NCBI GenBank assembly: GCA_964521865.1
Contig: CAZFTJ010000001.1
Location: forward strand, 398,487 to 462,486
Direction: 5' to 3'
Origin: CAYSRJ01 sp964521865
Lineage (GTDB): Bacteria > Spirochaetota > B62-G9 > DRHN01
Length of the DNA stretch: 64,000 nt
The notes under the pieces are model-generated. The model was not told the DNA's origin. It saw only the letters and a program-made list of their open reading frames with translations, and ran no database searches. Positions 8,321 through 18,198 of this stretch are shown one piece after another; the first letter of the stretch is position 1, and each line of letters starts with the position of its first letter. The translations under genes were made by a program, and so were the position numbers.

Positions 8321-9718
8321 ATGGCAGAGGGATATAAAGACACAGCAGCAACGACACTCACAGACAAGCTCCCTCCGCAAAACCTCGAAGCAGAACGGGC
8401 ATGCCTTGGGAGCATGCTCCTCGATAAAGAAGCGGTAGAAATTGCAATAGACATTCTTCAGAGCGACGATTTTTACAGCGATCAGCATAGAACCGTCTTC
8501 GATGCTCTCATCGAGTTATACAACCGCTCAATCCCCGTCGACATCGTAACGCTTACCGATTTTCTGAAAGACAACGGCGGCCTGGAAAAGTCGGGCGGCA
8601 TTGTGTACGTGTCTTCGCTTCTGGAAGAAGTGCCTACCTCTGCAAATATCGAGTACTATGCAAAAATTATCGAGCAGAAATCTCTCCTCCGAAAACTCAT
8701 CAGGGCGTCATCCGCGGTGATATCGATGAGCTATGACAAGGAAAAGGACGCCTATGAGATTGTCGATGAAGCGGAAAAGCTCATATTCGATGTCACCGAG
8801 AGAAGGGAGGTCAGGGGCTACTATACGCTCAACGAGGTCATCAAAGACAGCATAACAGCCATCGAAAAGCTCTTTCATCGGGGCGACAACTACACGGGGC
8901 TGCCCAGTGGATACAAGGAGCTCGATGATCTTACGTCAGGGTTTCAAAGATCGGAATTTATCGTAATTGCGGCGCGTCCCTCGGTGGGGAAAACAGCGTT
9001 TGCTCTGAACATAGCACAGAACATCGGCATCGACCTGAAGAAAAACGTCGCCATATTCAGCCTGGAGATGTCGAAGGAAGCGCTGGTGCAGAGGATGCTC
9101 TGCTCGGAGGCGCGCATCGACAGCCAGCGGCTGCGAAAAGGCCTGCTCAGGACCGAGGAGTGGGGCCCACTTACAACGGCGGCAGGCAGGCTTGCCGAAT
9201 CCAATATTTTCATAGACGAGACTCCCGGTATTACCGATATGCAGCTTCGCGCAAAGGCGAGGCGTATTCAGTCGCGGCACGGGCTCGATATGGTCATTGT
9301 CGATTACCTCCAGCTCATGTCATCGATCCGTAAAAAAGAGGGGAGGACGCAGGAAATTTCAGAGATTTCGCGCTCTCTCAAAGCACTCGCACGCGAGCTC
9401 AAAATACCGGTGGTCGCGCTTTCTCAGCTTTCACGTGCGGTCGAGACGCGGGGAAGGGATAAGCGTCCCATCCTTTCCGACCTCAGGGAATCGGGTGCGA
9501 TAGAGCAGGACGCGGATGTTGTGATATTCCTGTACAGGGACGAGCTCTACAATCCCAATACCGATAACAGGGACATCGCGGAGATAATTATTCAGAAACA
9601 GAGAAACGGTCCCACAGGGAAGATAGAGCTTCGATTCTTCAAGGATTTTACACGATTCGAGAATTTAGAGAAATGGGGAGAGCGGTTGGAGCCCTATATG
9701 GAAGAGGACGAGTACTGA
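8321..9718 (+). CDS. dnaB: Replicative DNA helicase DnaB
   Basis: Hexameric 5'-3' helicase that unwinds the fork. The N-terminal domain has LPPQNLEAERACLGSMLL; the RecA-like domain carries Walker A ARPSVGKTAF (about residue 218), MVIVDYLQLM as Walker B, and LSDLRESGAIEQDADVV near the C-terminus. ATG 8321 is chosen because it starts close to the conserved region; an in-frame ATG at 8291, inside rplI, would add ten residues and cannot be excluded. About 466 residues, normal for the family. No intein or insertion is visible. Confidence 0.96.
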   Translation: MAEGYKDTAATTLTDKLPPQNLEAERACLGSMLLDKEAVEIAIDILQSDDFYSDQHRTVFDALIELYNRSIPVDIVTLTDFLKDNGGLEKSGGIVYVSSLLEEVPTSANIEYYAKIIEQKSLLRKLIRASSAVISMSYDKEKDAYEIVDEAEKLIFDVTERREVRGYYTLNEVIKDSITAIEKLFHRGDNYTGLPSGYKELDDLTSGFQRSEFIVIAARPSVGKTAFALNIAQNIGIDLKKNVAIFSLEMSKEALVQRMLCSEARIDSQRLRKGLLRTEEWGPLTTAAGRLAESNIFIDETPGITDMQLRAKARRIQSRHGLDMVIVDYLQLMSSIRKKEGRTQEISEISRSLKALARELKIPVVALSQLSRAVETRGRDKRPILSDLRESGAIEQDADVVIFLYRDELYNPNTDNRDIAEIIIQKQRNGPTGKIELRFFKDFTRFENLEKWGERLEPYMEEDEY

Positions 9719-9819
9719 TTTTAAATTAAAGAAATCCCGGTGCATTTCTCTTCCTGCTATTCATCGGTATGAATTGTATCAGTACCGCCCGAATTGCTGG
9801 TCGTACGTAATTAAAGCTG

Positions 9820-10623
9820 TTATTCCTTTGTGACGAGCCCCGCCCGATAGGCCTTCAGGTAGTTGGCGCAGTACGGATCTTTGTTCATCAGGGATTCGGC
9901 TGCGAGTATCATGCTCATCATCGTTTTATCGAGCGGGTCTATGAGCGCACCGTCGAGCCCGTTGAACATACATCCGACCACGAATGCCCTGTTCACCTGT
10001 TTTCTTGCGGGGAGGCCGTACGATATATTGCTGAGACCGGTGATGAGCTTTACCCCGGGAAAGTTCTTCTTGACTCCTTTAATAGTTTCGATAACCGTCA
10101 ATCCATAGGTTGTATTGACGCTCAACGGCGTTGTAATCGGGTCTATGGCAATATCCTCTATCTTCTTTCCCGCCTTGACGAGCTCGCCGATGATATTGTC
10201 GGCGATTTTGACGCGTGCATCGGCCTCGTCTGGTATTCCGTTATCGTCGATGCAGAGGCCGAGGACGATGCAGTCGTGCTCGACCGCAACGGGAAATACC
10301 TCCTTCCAGCGCTCGCTTTCCTTTGTAATGGAGTTGAGCATCGGCTTCCCGTTTTTGTGCATTTCGATCCCCATTTTAATTGCAGACCCTCTCGGGCTGT
10401 CTATGGAAATCGGTTTTTCGGTTTCATCCATCACCTCTTCAAGCGTCCATTTAAGAACTGCGAGCTCCTCATTGACAAACGCACCGGCATTGACGTCGAT
10501 AAAATTCGCACCCGCTTCATCCTGCCTTTTCGCCAGGCTGCGCAGGTACTCAGCGTCCCTGTTCTGCATTGCTTCCTTTATCTTTTTCCTCGTTGAATTG
10601 ATAAGCTCACCGACAACTACCAT
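9820..10623 (-). CDS. Methyltetrahydrofolate:corrinoid methyltransferase (AcsE/MtrH-like, pterin-binding TIM barrel)
   Basis: A 267-residue pterin-binding TIM-barrel protein. MVVVGELINSTRKKI, EAGANFIDVNAGAF, PISIDSPRG and DPITTPLSVNTTYGL match the methyltetrahydrofolate methyltransferase branch rather than dihydropteroate synthase. The family transfers the N5-methyl group of methyl-THF to a corrinoid protein, either in the Wood-Ljungdahl pathway or in methylamine/glycine-betaine-type demethylation. GGAGG precedes the ATG by about six bases. No corrinoid protein or CODH/ACS gene lies next to it, so the partner is unknown. It stands alone on the minus strand between dnaB and lon. Confidence 0.8.
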   Translation of the reverse strand: MVVVGELINSTRKKIKEAMQNRDAEYLRSLAKRQDEAGANFIDVNAGAFVNEELAVLKWTLEEVMDETEKPISIDSPRGSAIKMGIEMHKNGKPMLNSITKESERWKEVFPVAVEHDCIVLGLCIDDNGIPDEADARVKIADNIIGELVKAGKKIEDIAIDPITTPLSVNTTYGLTVIETIKGVKKNFPGVKLITGLSNISYGLPARKQVNRAFVVGCMFNGLDGALIDPLDKTMMSMILAAESLMNKDPYCANYLKAYRAGLVTKE

Positions 10624-10794
10624 TTCCGTCCTCCAATTTGAAAATTTCTGTTAAGGTACTAAATAGTTAAGTTTTTAGCAATGTTTTTTTACGGCTGAAA
10701 AATTATTATATTAATTACATAAGATGTCGCCCGGGCGGCCGGATATCGGCAGGTAATTCTTTGAAGGTATTTAAAAATTTGAAAGGAACTGATT

Positions 10795-13155
10795 ATGGCA
10801 AAGATAGAAATCGGAGATGCGAAAACGCTCGTGACGCTGGACAGGATGCTTCCGGCAAAGATGCATATAATTCCTATGAAGCTGCGGCCGGTGTTTCCGG
10901 GTATTTTCATACCCCTTATAATCGGCGGTGAGAAATATATAAAAACGATCGAACGTGTGCTCGAGATCGAAGGGTATATCGGGATGATTCTTATACACAA
11001 TCCCGATGAGGAAAACGACCGCGAGGATAACTTTTTCCAGATAGGAACGGTCGGGAAGATCCTCAAAAAGATAAACCTGCCCGACGGAAAGGTAAATATC
11101 TTCGTAAATATGCTCAAACGCTTCAAGATACAGAAATTTCTCAGTTTCGATCCGTATATCACGGCTGCGGTGAGTTATGCGGATGAAGAAACGAAGGACG
11201 ACGATGAGCTCAGGGCTCTTATCAGAACACTCTATTCGGAGATAAAGGAGGTTTCGGAGGACAACCCGTATTTCACGGAAGAAATAAAGCTGAACATGGC
11301 AAACCTCGACGGAGCCGAGAAGGTCGCGGATTTCGTGTCGTCGATTCTCAACATAGACAAGTTCGAACAGCAGAAAATCCTCGAAACTTTTGACGTGAAA
11401 CAACGGATAGAAAGGGTTCTGACGCTCCTCCACAGGGAGAAAGAGCTGATGAAACTGCAGAAAAAGATACAGGAGAACATAAACGAGAAGGTCACACAGC
11501 AGCAGCGCGAGTTCTTTCTCAAAGAGCAGCTCAAAGCGATCAAGAAAGAGCTCGGCATGGATGTGGATGCGAAGAATCAGGACTACAACAAGTTCAAAAA
11601 ACTGCTCGACGGCTTCGAGCTTACGGGAGAGGTGAAGGACAAGGCGTACGAGGAGCTTGAAAAGTTCGGGCTCATGGATACCCATTCACCGGAGTTTGCC
11701 GTAACAAGAAACTACCTCGATACCATCTGCTCGCTCCCCTGGAACACGTACACGAGGGAAAAGATCGATATCAGGAAGGCGCGGAGGATACTCGACCAGG
11801 ACCACTACGACCTCGACGAGGTAAAGGAGCGCATTCTCGAGTTTCTTTCCGTCAAGAAGCTGAAGCCCGAATCCAAAGGCTCGATTCTCTGCCTGGTGGG
11901 GCCTCCCGGTGTCGGCAAAACCTCGGTCGGCAAGTCCGTTGCAAGGGCGATGGGCCGGAAATTTTTTCGGTTTTCATTAGGCGGCATGAGAGACGAGGCG
12001 GAGATCAAGGGGCACCGGCGAACCTATATAGGAGCAATGCCCGGCAAGATCATACAGGCGCTCAGGATCGTGAGAACCAAGAACCCGGTCGTCATGCTGG
12101 ACGAGATAGACAAGCTGGGGGTGAGCTTTCAGGGCGACCCCTCTTCGGCTCTGCTGGAGGTGCTCGATCCGGAGCAGAATATAGATTTCAGGGATCACTA
12201 TCTGGACCTCCCGTTCGACCTGTCGAAGATCATGTTTATTACCACGGCGAACACGCTCGATACCATCCCCTCGCCCCTGCTCGACAGGATGGAGGTGATA
12301 CGCCTCTCGGGGTATATCGAGGAGGAAAAGATCGAGATCGGCAGGAGGTATATCATTCCCCGCTCCCTCGATAGAAACGGTCTCGGCAAGAACCAGGTCA
12401 GGTTTGAAAAATCCGCCATGCGCGAGATCCTGCAGGGGTATGTGCGGGAGGCGGGGCTTCGTAATTTCGAGAAAGCCGTCGACAAGATTTCCCGAAAGAT
12501 AGCGCGAAAGTCGCTTGAAGAGGAGATTACCCTGCCCTATGCGGTGAAGAAAGAGAATATCAGGGAATTTCTGGGCGAGAGGACCTTTATAGAAGAGATA
12601 TACAAAAAGATAAATCGTGCCGGGATTACCATAGGACTTGCGTGGACACCGCTCGGCGGGGCGACGCTGACGATCGAATCGAACCTGATACCCGGCAAGG
12701 GAGACCTCAAGCTCACCGGAAGCCTCGGAGAGGTGATGCAGGAATCCGCCAATATAGCGCTCTCGTTCGTGAGAAGCATCGCTCCGGAGTACAAAGTCGA
12801 CCAAAGAACGTTCGAAAAAAATTACCTACATCTGCATGTGCCTGCCGGGGCGACCCCGAAAGACGGGCCCTCAGCCGGTATAACGATGGCGACCGCCATG
12901 CTTTCACTGGTCACTAAAAAAAAGGTAAAAAACAGGCTCGCCATGACCGGTGAAATATCTCTGATCGGGAACGTTCTGCCCGTGGGGGGCATCAAGGAAA
13001 AGGTCATCGCTGCGAAGCGCGCCGGCATCAAAGAGATCGTCCTTCCAGGTGAAAACCAGAAGGACCTCAATGAGATTCCGGACTACATCAAGAAGGGGAT
13101 CACCTTTCATCTGGTCGAGAGGATGCGCGATGTGGTGAAGTACGTTTTTGCCTAG
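10795..13155 (+). CDS. lon: ATP-dependent endopeptidase Lon (LonA type)
   Basis: Cytosolic AAA+ protease of 786 residues. The N-terminal LON substrate-binding domain covers about 1-210, a coiled-coil hinge follows, then the AAA+ module (Walker A GPPGVGKT near residue 369, Walker B VVMLDEIDKL) and the serine-lysine protease domain with Ser in GPSAGITMA (about 693) and Lys in GGIKEKV (about 732). GAAAGGA lies about six bases before ATG 10795. All catalytic residues are present. A terminator-like hairpin follows directly. Confidence 0.97.
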   Translation: MAKIEIGDAKTLVTLDRMLPAKMHIIPMKLRPVFPGIFIPLIIGGEKYIKTIERVLEIEGYIGMILIHNPDEENDREDNFFQIGTVGKILKKINLPDGKVNIFVNMLKRFKIQKFLSFDPYITAAVSYADEETKDDDELRALIRTLYSEIKEVSEDNPYFTEEIKLNMANLDGAEKVADFVSSILNIDKFEQQKILETFDVKQRIERVLTLLHREKELMKLQKKIQENINEKVTQQQREFFLKEQLKAIKKELGMDVDAKNQDYNKFKKLLDGFELTGEVKDKAYEELEKFGLMDTHSPEFAVTRNYLDTICSLPWNTYTREKIDIRKARRILDQDHYDLDEVKERILEFLSVKKLKPESKGSILCLVGPPGVGKTSVGKSVARAMGRKFFRFSLGGMRDEAEIKGHRRTYIGAMPGKIIQALRIVRTKNPVVMLDEIDKLGVSFQGDPSSALLEVLDPEQNIDFRDHYLDLPFDLSKIMFITTANTLDTIPSPLLDRMEVIRLSGYIEEEKIEIGRRYIIPRSLDRNGLGKNQVRFEKSAMREILQGYVREAGLRNFEKAVDKISRKIARKSLEEEITLPYAVKKENIREFLGERTFIEEIYKKINRAGITIGLAWTPLGGATLTIESNLIPGKGDLKLTGSLGEVMQESANIALSFVRSIAPEYKVDQRTFEKNYLHLHVPAGATPKDGPSAGITMATAMLSLVTKKKVKNRLAMTGEISLIGNVLPVGGIKEKVIAAKRAGIKEIVLPGENQKDLNEIPDYIKKGITFHLVERMRDVVKYVFA

Positions 13156-13162
13156 TACCATC

Positions 13163-13180
13163 TCCGGCAGCCGGATTTTT
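13163..13180 (+). terminator. Rho-independent terminator after lon
   Basis: TCCGG, a three-base loop CAG, CCGGA, then TTTTT, starting eight bases after the lon stop codon. The stem is short but perfect. Confidence 0.6.
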
Positions 13181-13379
13181 CGATCCTGTATCTATTCCGG
13201 CTTTTACACCCTCTTTACTTTTCGATTGTAAACGGCTATATTGATTCGAATATCACCGGTTCGGGATTCCGCCGCCTTTCGGGCCGGCGAAAGTCAAACG
13301 GTTGCGGCAAACGCCTGTAATAACGGGAAGATCGAATGCGAAGATGCAGGAGCTCATTTATGCGGGATCCGGAGTAATT

Positions 13380-14651
13380 ATGAACCAGTACGACATCTTG
13401 AAGGAAAGAGGGTTTGTTTTTCAGGCCACCGATGAGGACGGCATACGAAGGCTTTTCGATAAAAAGAGGGTGACCGCCTACATCGGTTTCGATCCGACCG
13501 CAGATTCTCTTCACGCGGGGAGTCTGGTGCCTCTCATGGCTCTCGCACACCTGCAGAGAAACGGCCACAGGCCCATAGCGCTCGTCGGCGAAGGTACCGG
13601 GCTGGTCGGCGACCCGTCCGGAAAAACCGAAACAAGAAAGCTTTTGAGCGTCAGGGATGTGCAGAAAAACGCCCGTGCGCTCAAACGGCAGTTTTCGCAC
13701 TATATTACATTCGATGCAGACGAAGCGCTTCTTATCAACAATGCGGACTGGCTCGTCGAGCTCAAATACGTGGAGTTTCTCAGGGATGTGGGAAAGCATT
13801 TTTCCGTGAACAGGATGCTCACCGCGGAATCGGTGAAACAGCGGCTCGAGACCGGACTGACCTTTATCGAGTTCAACTACATGGTTCTCCAGGCCTACGA
13901 TTTCTACGTTTTGAACAAAGAGTACGACTGCGACGTGCAGATGGGCGGGCAGGACCAGTGGGGGAACATCGTCGCCGGGATCGACCTCATACGGCGTATG
14001 AGCGGAAAGGAAGCCTACGGCATCACCTTTCCCCTTATTACAAACGCGTCGGGCGAGAAATTCGGAAAATCGGTGAAAGGGGCGGTGTGGCTCGATGCCA
14101 AAAAAACGTCGCCGTACGACTACTACCAGTTTTTCAGAAACACGATGGATGCGGATGTGGGGCGATACCTCGGATATTTTACATTTCTGCCGATGGACGA
14201 GGTGCATGCGCTCTCGCGCCTCAAACCTCCCCTTTTGAACAGGGCCAAGGAAATCCTCGCCTTCGAAGCAACCGGAATTACGCACGGGGAGGAGAGTGCC
14301 GTCAATGCGTACCTCGCCTCTGTCGAGAAATTCGGGGAAGCCGACCCCGGGAGAACGATCGAGACTTCTTCATCCATTGCCGGGATCGCAGGCGGTGAAC
14401 CGGAGGCGCCCTCCGTCGCGGTGAAGCGGGATAAAATAACTGCCGGGTTCACTGTTGTCGACGCCTTTGTGGAGGCGGGCCTTGTCAAAAGCAGGGGAGA
14501 GGCGAGGAGGCTGATACAGCAGGGAGGCGCGTATATCGATGAAAAGCGGATTCTGGATGAAGCGCTCGTATTGAAGGAGGATGATTTCAAAGACCGCACG
14601 CTCGAGCTCAGGGCGGGGAAAAAGCGGCATATGCGGCTTGTGCTGGAATAA
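13380..14651 (+). CDS. tyrS: Tyrosyl-tRNA synthetase
   Basis: Class Ic aminoacyl-tRNA synthetase charging tRNA-Tyr. The HIGH-like motif occurs as TADSLHAGSL, tyrosine-binding residues in QVGGQ-like QMGGQDQWGNI, and the KMSKS motif as EKFGKSVKG. The last ~65 residues form an S4 RNA-binding domain (LVKSRGEARRLIQQGGAYID). The frame is open from 13302, but ATG 13380 has GGAG about seven bases upstream and gives 423 residues, the usual length, so it is preferred. 224 bases separate it from lon, with a CTTTCG/CGAAAG hairpin near 13275-13292. Confidence 0.96.
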   Translation: MNQYDILKERGFVFQATDEDGIRRLFDKKRVTAYIGFDPTADSLHAGSLVPLMALAHLQRNGHRPIALVGEGTGLVGDPSGKTETRKLLSVRDVQKNARALKRQFSHYITFDADEALLINNADWLVELKYVEFLRDVGKHFSVNRMLTAESVKQRLETGLTFIEFNYMVLQAYDFYVLNKEYDCDVQMGGQDQWGNIVAGIDLIRRMSGKEAYGITFPLITNASGEKFGKSVKGAVWLDAKKTSPYDYYQFFRNTMDADVGRYLGYFTFLPMDEVHALSRLKPPLLNRAKEILAFEATGITHGEESAVNAYLASVEKFGEADPGRTIETSSSIAGIAGGEPEAPSVAVKRDKITAGFTVVDAFVEAGLVKSRGEARRLIQQGGAYIDEKRILDEALVLKEDDFKDRTLELRAGKKRHMRLVLE

Positions 14652-14733
14652 AGCTCCTGTTCATCGTCGAAAAGGGTATGTGATAAAGAAGAATTGGTAT
14701 TCAGCTCTGAAGAGAAATTTTTTTTAATAAATT

Positions 14734-14762
14734 TTGGATATTTCAGGATAGCGTGCTATAAT
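14734..14762 (+). promoter_or_regulatory. Sigma-70 promoter for the Ig/FN3 lipoprotein gene
   Basis: TTGGAT (14734-14739), a 17-base spacer and a perfect TATAAT (14757-14762) with an extended -10 TG two bases ahead (TGCTATAAT). The lipoprotein start is 57 bases downstream. Confidence 0.75.
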
Positions 14763-14819
14763 GTGAGTTTAAGAGAAACAGGATATTGCAATATGTTTAA
14801 TCGTTCAAGGGGGCCCACA

Positions 14820-16934
14820 ATGAAAAAAGCGGGTTTTTCACTGGCAATACTGGCGACTACGGCACTGTTTGCACTTTTAATAATCGGCTGTACAGAGGGC
14901 GTGGGAACCTCGGTCACGACCGATGAGACGGAGGTAACGGTCAAATCCATCGGCACCGTATCTGGGCTTGTAAAGGACAAAGATACCGGTGATTCGATTT
15001 TCGGCGCGTTTATAACGCTCGGCGGCAAATTCGCCATGTCGTTCGCGACCGGCCAGTACATGATAGAGGATATCGAGGCGGGGAGCCAGCTCCTCATCGC
15101 CTCGGCGGAGGGCTACAAGCTCTACCAGGAGGTGTACGAGGTTTCGCAGGGCGCCCAGGTTCACGATATCCTGCTCGAGCCTGTCGATACGACGCCGCCA
15201 ACCGTGCTGAGCGTTTCGCCGACAGACGGGTCGACCGGCGTGCCGGTCAATGCAGTAATTACAGCAACCTTTGATGACGATATCGACGATACGACGCTGA
15301 CAACGTCTAATTTTACAGTAGGGAGTGTCAGTGGTACAATACTGTATGATGCCGTGCTTAAAAAGGCCACATTCACCCCTGGCTCTGATCTTAATACAGG
15401 CACTAGCTACACCGTAACGATTACAACGGGTGTCACCGATACGGACAGCAATGCACTGGCGGCGGATTTCGTGTGGACATTTACAACTGGCACGGGAACT
15501 GATGACACTGTACCCAACATCCCGTCAGGACTGACTGCTACGTCGGGCGGGACGGACAGAATCGATTTGAGCTGGGATGCTTCTTCGGATCCTGTTAATC
15601 AAGATGGAACAAGTGGAAGTGGTGTTGCTGGGTATGATATTGCCCGAGATGATAATGGAAATAAAATTATTGAAGGTAACGAGATAATCGCATCAGTTGC
15701 AAGCACATCCTATACAGATACCGGCCTTTCTCCGAATACTACTTATGATTACTATGTGAGGGCGTACGATATAGCCGGTCTTCAATCAAATTGGAGCAGC
15801 TACGCGCAGGCGACTACCGCCGATGTAGACACTACTGCGCCGGCGAATGTCACGAACTTCAGCGCGAGCGCAGGAGATGCTTCGGTAACCCTCACCTGGA
15901 TCAACCCGACCGATCTCGATTTTGCCGGTGTGTGGCTCATGAGGAGGGACGACGGGATATACCCGACCGGGCCTGAAGATCCGAAGGCGGTGGGGATTTA
16001 CAAGGGTACGGGCACGAAGTACGCTGATTTAAAGGTAACGAACGGCACTACCTACTACTACAAGATCTTCACTTTCGACAGGGTGCCCAACTTCTCAAGC
16101 GGTATTGCGGCCAGGGCGACACCGCAGGCAGTGGATACGACGCCGCCCGCAGAGGTGACGGGTCTCAAGGCAATCCCGGGCGATACGCAGATAACCCTCG
16201 TATGGACCGACCCGAAGGATCCGGACTTTGAAGGGGTTCTCATCTCAAGAAACGGTGTGAATGCCGGCAAAGTTCCGGCAGGCACTATGAAATGGCTGGA
16301 TAAGGGACTTGTAAATAATACACCGTATACGTACTTGCTCCAGACCTTTGATACGAATGGAAACCTATCAAAAGGTGTCGGTGTAACCGGGACTCCTCAA
16401 GCGGCAGCAATAAAAGTATATCCTTCTGATCTTGGTGATACCTTTATATACGAGGCCTATCCGGCGACGAACTACAACAAAGAACAATATCTCTACGCAG
16501 GATTCAAGGGCGCTCAGCTGTACGCCGTGATGCAGTTTGATGTGAAACCAATTGCTTCTAAAACGGTTGCAAAGGCCACGCTCACACTCAACGTATCTGG
16601 CGTCAGCGGCGATACATCAAATGAGGGCTACTACGTGTATCGGATCGCTGCTACGGCAAGACCGTGGACCGAAACAGGCGCAACATGGGAAAACCTGATC
16701 AAATACGTCGACACCAGCAAAGCATATGCCAGGTTTAGTGTTACTTCTGCTTCCTTTCCACAATCGGTTACAATTGATATTACGGGGCTAGTATTAACGT
16801 GGCAGGAGGAGTTCGCCAAATTCGGCTCGACGAACGGTCTTGCGATAGTACCGGGTTCGAAAATTGCACACTACTATCACTTCGACAGCAAGGATATAGG
16901 AACTGCACCGGTGCTCGAGGTGACGACACAATAG
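14820..16934 (+). CDS. Large exported lipoprotein with Ig-like, fibronectin-III and DNRLRE domains
   Basis: Begins MKKAGFSLAIL and has a lipobox ending LIIGC, so it is predicted to be lipid-anchored after Sec export. Order of modules: a carboxypeptidase-regulatory-like beta domain (SGLVKDKDTGDSIFGAF), an SbsA-type Ig-like domain (TPPTVLSVSPTDGSTGV to WTFTTG), three fibronectin type III-like repeats (starting near PSGLTATSGG, ANVTNFSASAG and AEVTGLKAIPG), and a C-terminal DNRLRE domain (YPSDLGDTFIYEAYP to the end). The frame is open from 14694, but ATG 14820 has AAGGGGG before it and begins the signal peptide. Likely a surface or periplasmic adhesin or scaffold protein; its ligand is unknown. 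Own promoter upstream and strong terminator downstream make it monocistronic. Confidence 0.85.
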   Translation: MKKAGFSLAILATTALFALLIIGCTEGVGTSVTTDETEVTVKSIGTVSGLVKDKDTGDSIFGAFITLGGKFAMSFATGQYMIEDIEAGSQLLIASAEGYKLYQEVYEVSQGAQVHDILLEPVDTTPPTVLSVSPTDGSTGVPVNAVITATFDDDIDDTTLTTSNFTVGSVSGTILYDAVLKKATFTPGSDLNTGTSYTVTITTGVTDTDSNALAADFVWTFTTGTGTDDTVPNIPSGLTATSGGTDRIDLSWDASSDPVNQDGTSGSGVAGYDIARDDNGNKIIEGNEIIASVASTSYTDTGLSPNTTYDYYVRAYDIAGLQSNWSSYAQATTADVDTTAPANVTNFSASAGDASVTLTWINPTDLDFAGVWLMRRDDGIYPTGPEDPKAVGIYKGTGTKYADLKVTNGTTYYYKIFTFDRVPNFSSGIAARATPQAVDTTPPAEVTGLKAIPGDTQITLVWTDPKDPDFEGVLISRNGVNAGKVPAGTMKWLDKGLVNNTPYTYLLQTFDTNGNLSKGVGVTGTPQAAAIKVYPSDLGDTFIYEAYPATNYNKEQYLYAGFKGAQLYAVMQFDVKPIASKTVAKATLTLNVSGVSGDTSNEGYYVYRIAATARPWTETGATWENLIKYVDTSKAYARFSVTSASFPQSVTIDITGLVLTWQEEFAKFGSTNGLAIVPGSKIAHYYHFDSKDIGTAPVLEVTTQ

Positions 16935-16995
16935 ATATGTATGATAAATGCCAGTATCAAGCCGGTATAAGCTGAAGGTGTTGCTAAAAAAACGA

Positions 16996-17030
16996 CCCTC
17001 TCCGGAGACAATCCCCGGAGAGGGTTTTCT
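16996..17030 (+). terminator. Strong rho-independent terminator after the lipoprotein gene
   Basis: Perfect 10-bp stem CCCTCTCCGG / CCGGAGAGGG with a nine-base loop, followed by TTTTCT and preceded by an A-run. Confidence 0.9.
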
Positions 17031-17070
17031 ATTCCAGGCCTATCATCTAATACAAAATCGAGAAAGTGGA

Positions 17071-17250
17071 ATGAGTACTTTAACCCTTGATGCACGGGCA
17101 CAGAAAGTATGGTTTGACGCAGATAATATGTGGATATTGTTTACAGACGGACGACAATTATCTGTACCATTATCCTATTTTCCAAGATTGAAGAATGCCT
17201 CTCCTGAACAGAGCAAGAAGTATGAAATAAGTGGAGGGGGTACAGGCTAA
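17071..17250 (+). CDS. DUF2442-like small protein, apparently C-terminally truncated
   Basis: A 59-residue frame matching the front of DUF2442 proteins: DARAQKVWFDADNMWILFTDGRQLSVPLSYFPRL followed by EQSKKYEISGGGTG. Family members normally continue with an IHW-type segment and an acidic C-terminus of 15-25 residues; here a stop codon follows directly. ATG 17071 is chosen because the upstream part of the frame runs over the terminator. Shine-Dalgarno is weak. DUF2442 proteins are often encoded beside a DUF4160 partner, which is not present. Probably a decaying remnant, though a short functional form cannot be excluded. Confidence 0.6.
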   Translation: MSTLTLDARAQKVWFDADNMWILFTDGRQLSVPLSYFPRLKNASPEQSKKYEISGGGTG

Positions 17251-17333
17251 CTTGCCATTTTTCTATAAATTCGGCAACTACACTTACCAAATTAAATTAT
17301 TTTTGTGGCCATTGCACCGAGCGAGGATGCCTG

Positions 17334-17903
17334 TCAGAACTCCCGGCGGGCCATGATGAGCGACAGGGCCTCCGCCCTGGTCTTCTCGTTCTCCTTGAAC
17401 ACGCCGCGAACGGCGCTCGTGGTGGTGAATGAGCCCGGCTTTTTCACCCCGCGCATAATCATGCACAGATGCTCAGCTTCGATTACCACGATCACGCCGT
17501 AGGGCTTGAGCTGTTTCATGATGAGATTGGCAATAGATGTGGTGAGCCGCTCCTGTACCTGCAGCCGCTTTGCATACACATCCACCACGCGGGCGAGCTT
17601 GCTCAGGCCGGTTATTCTGTTGTCTTTCGGGATGTAGCCGATGTGGGCCTTGCCGAAAAAGGGCAGCATATGGTGCTCGCACATCGAGTATATGGGAATG
17701 TTTTTAACAAGCACGATCTCGTCATGCTGTTCGGTCAAAAGCACTTCGAGCACCTTCTCGGGCTTTTCGAAAGCGCCGGAAAAAATTTCTCCATACATTC
17801 TGGCGACTCGTTCCGGTGTTCTTACCAGATCGGGTCGATCCGGATCGGGGTCGATCTCCTCGATGATCGTTCGTACGGCCTTCTGTATCTTCTGTATATC
17901 CAT
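17334..17903 (-). CDS. folE: GTP cyclohydrolase I, type 1 (FolE)
   Basis: Converts GTP to 7,8-dihydroneopterin triphosphate, the first step of folate synthesis. About 189 residues with the zinc/active-site segment YSMCEHHMLPFFGKAHIGY, the GTP-binding QVQERLTTSIA and the second zinc Cys in EAEHLCMIMRG. ATG 17903 follows GGAG by seven bases; a GTG one codon earlier is possible. It lies downstream of mnmE on the same strand, separated by about 295 bases that contain a perfect palindrome. Confidence 0.95.
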   Translation of the reverse strand: MDIQKIQKAVRTIIEEIDPDPDRPDLVRTPERVARMYGEIFSGAFEKPEKVLEVLLTEQHDEIVLVKNIPIYSMCEHHMLPFFGKAHIGYIPKDNRITGLSKLARVVDVYAKRLQVQERLTTSIANLIMKQLKPYGVIVVIEAEHLCMIMRGVKKPGSFTTTSAVRGVFKENEKTRAEALSLIMARREF

Positions 17904-17932
17904 CACTGTCTCCAGATATTGAAATAAAATGG

Positions 17933-17961
17933 GTTATCCGGATGCGAGGCGTCCGGATAAC
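17933..17961. repeat. Dispersed palindromic element, family A, copy 1
   Basis: Perfect 10-bp inverted repeat GTTATCCGGA / TCCGGATAAC around a nine-base centre. A near-identical palindrome with a different centre lies at 38407-38435 downstream of lipA. The rest of the 295-base folE-mnmE gap holds no other recognisable feature. Confidence 0.65.
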
Positions 17962-18198
17962 AGTTCTCTGCGCCGGTGATTCGCCGGATATGTTGTTCTC
18001 GGATCGAGATAGCGAAATCTCAATGGAAAGACCATAATAAGAAAAGGTATTCGATGCGGGAAAAAAAATCAAACGATATTTACCGGCCGGCCCAGTGCAT
18101 AGATGGCCGATGAAACAGGCTTCGTATGGAGCAGCAGCGGCATCACGGCGGCTGAAAGTCCTGCGGGTAAATAAAACTGCGGTTAAATAAAAATCGGT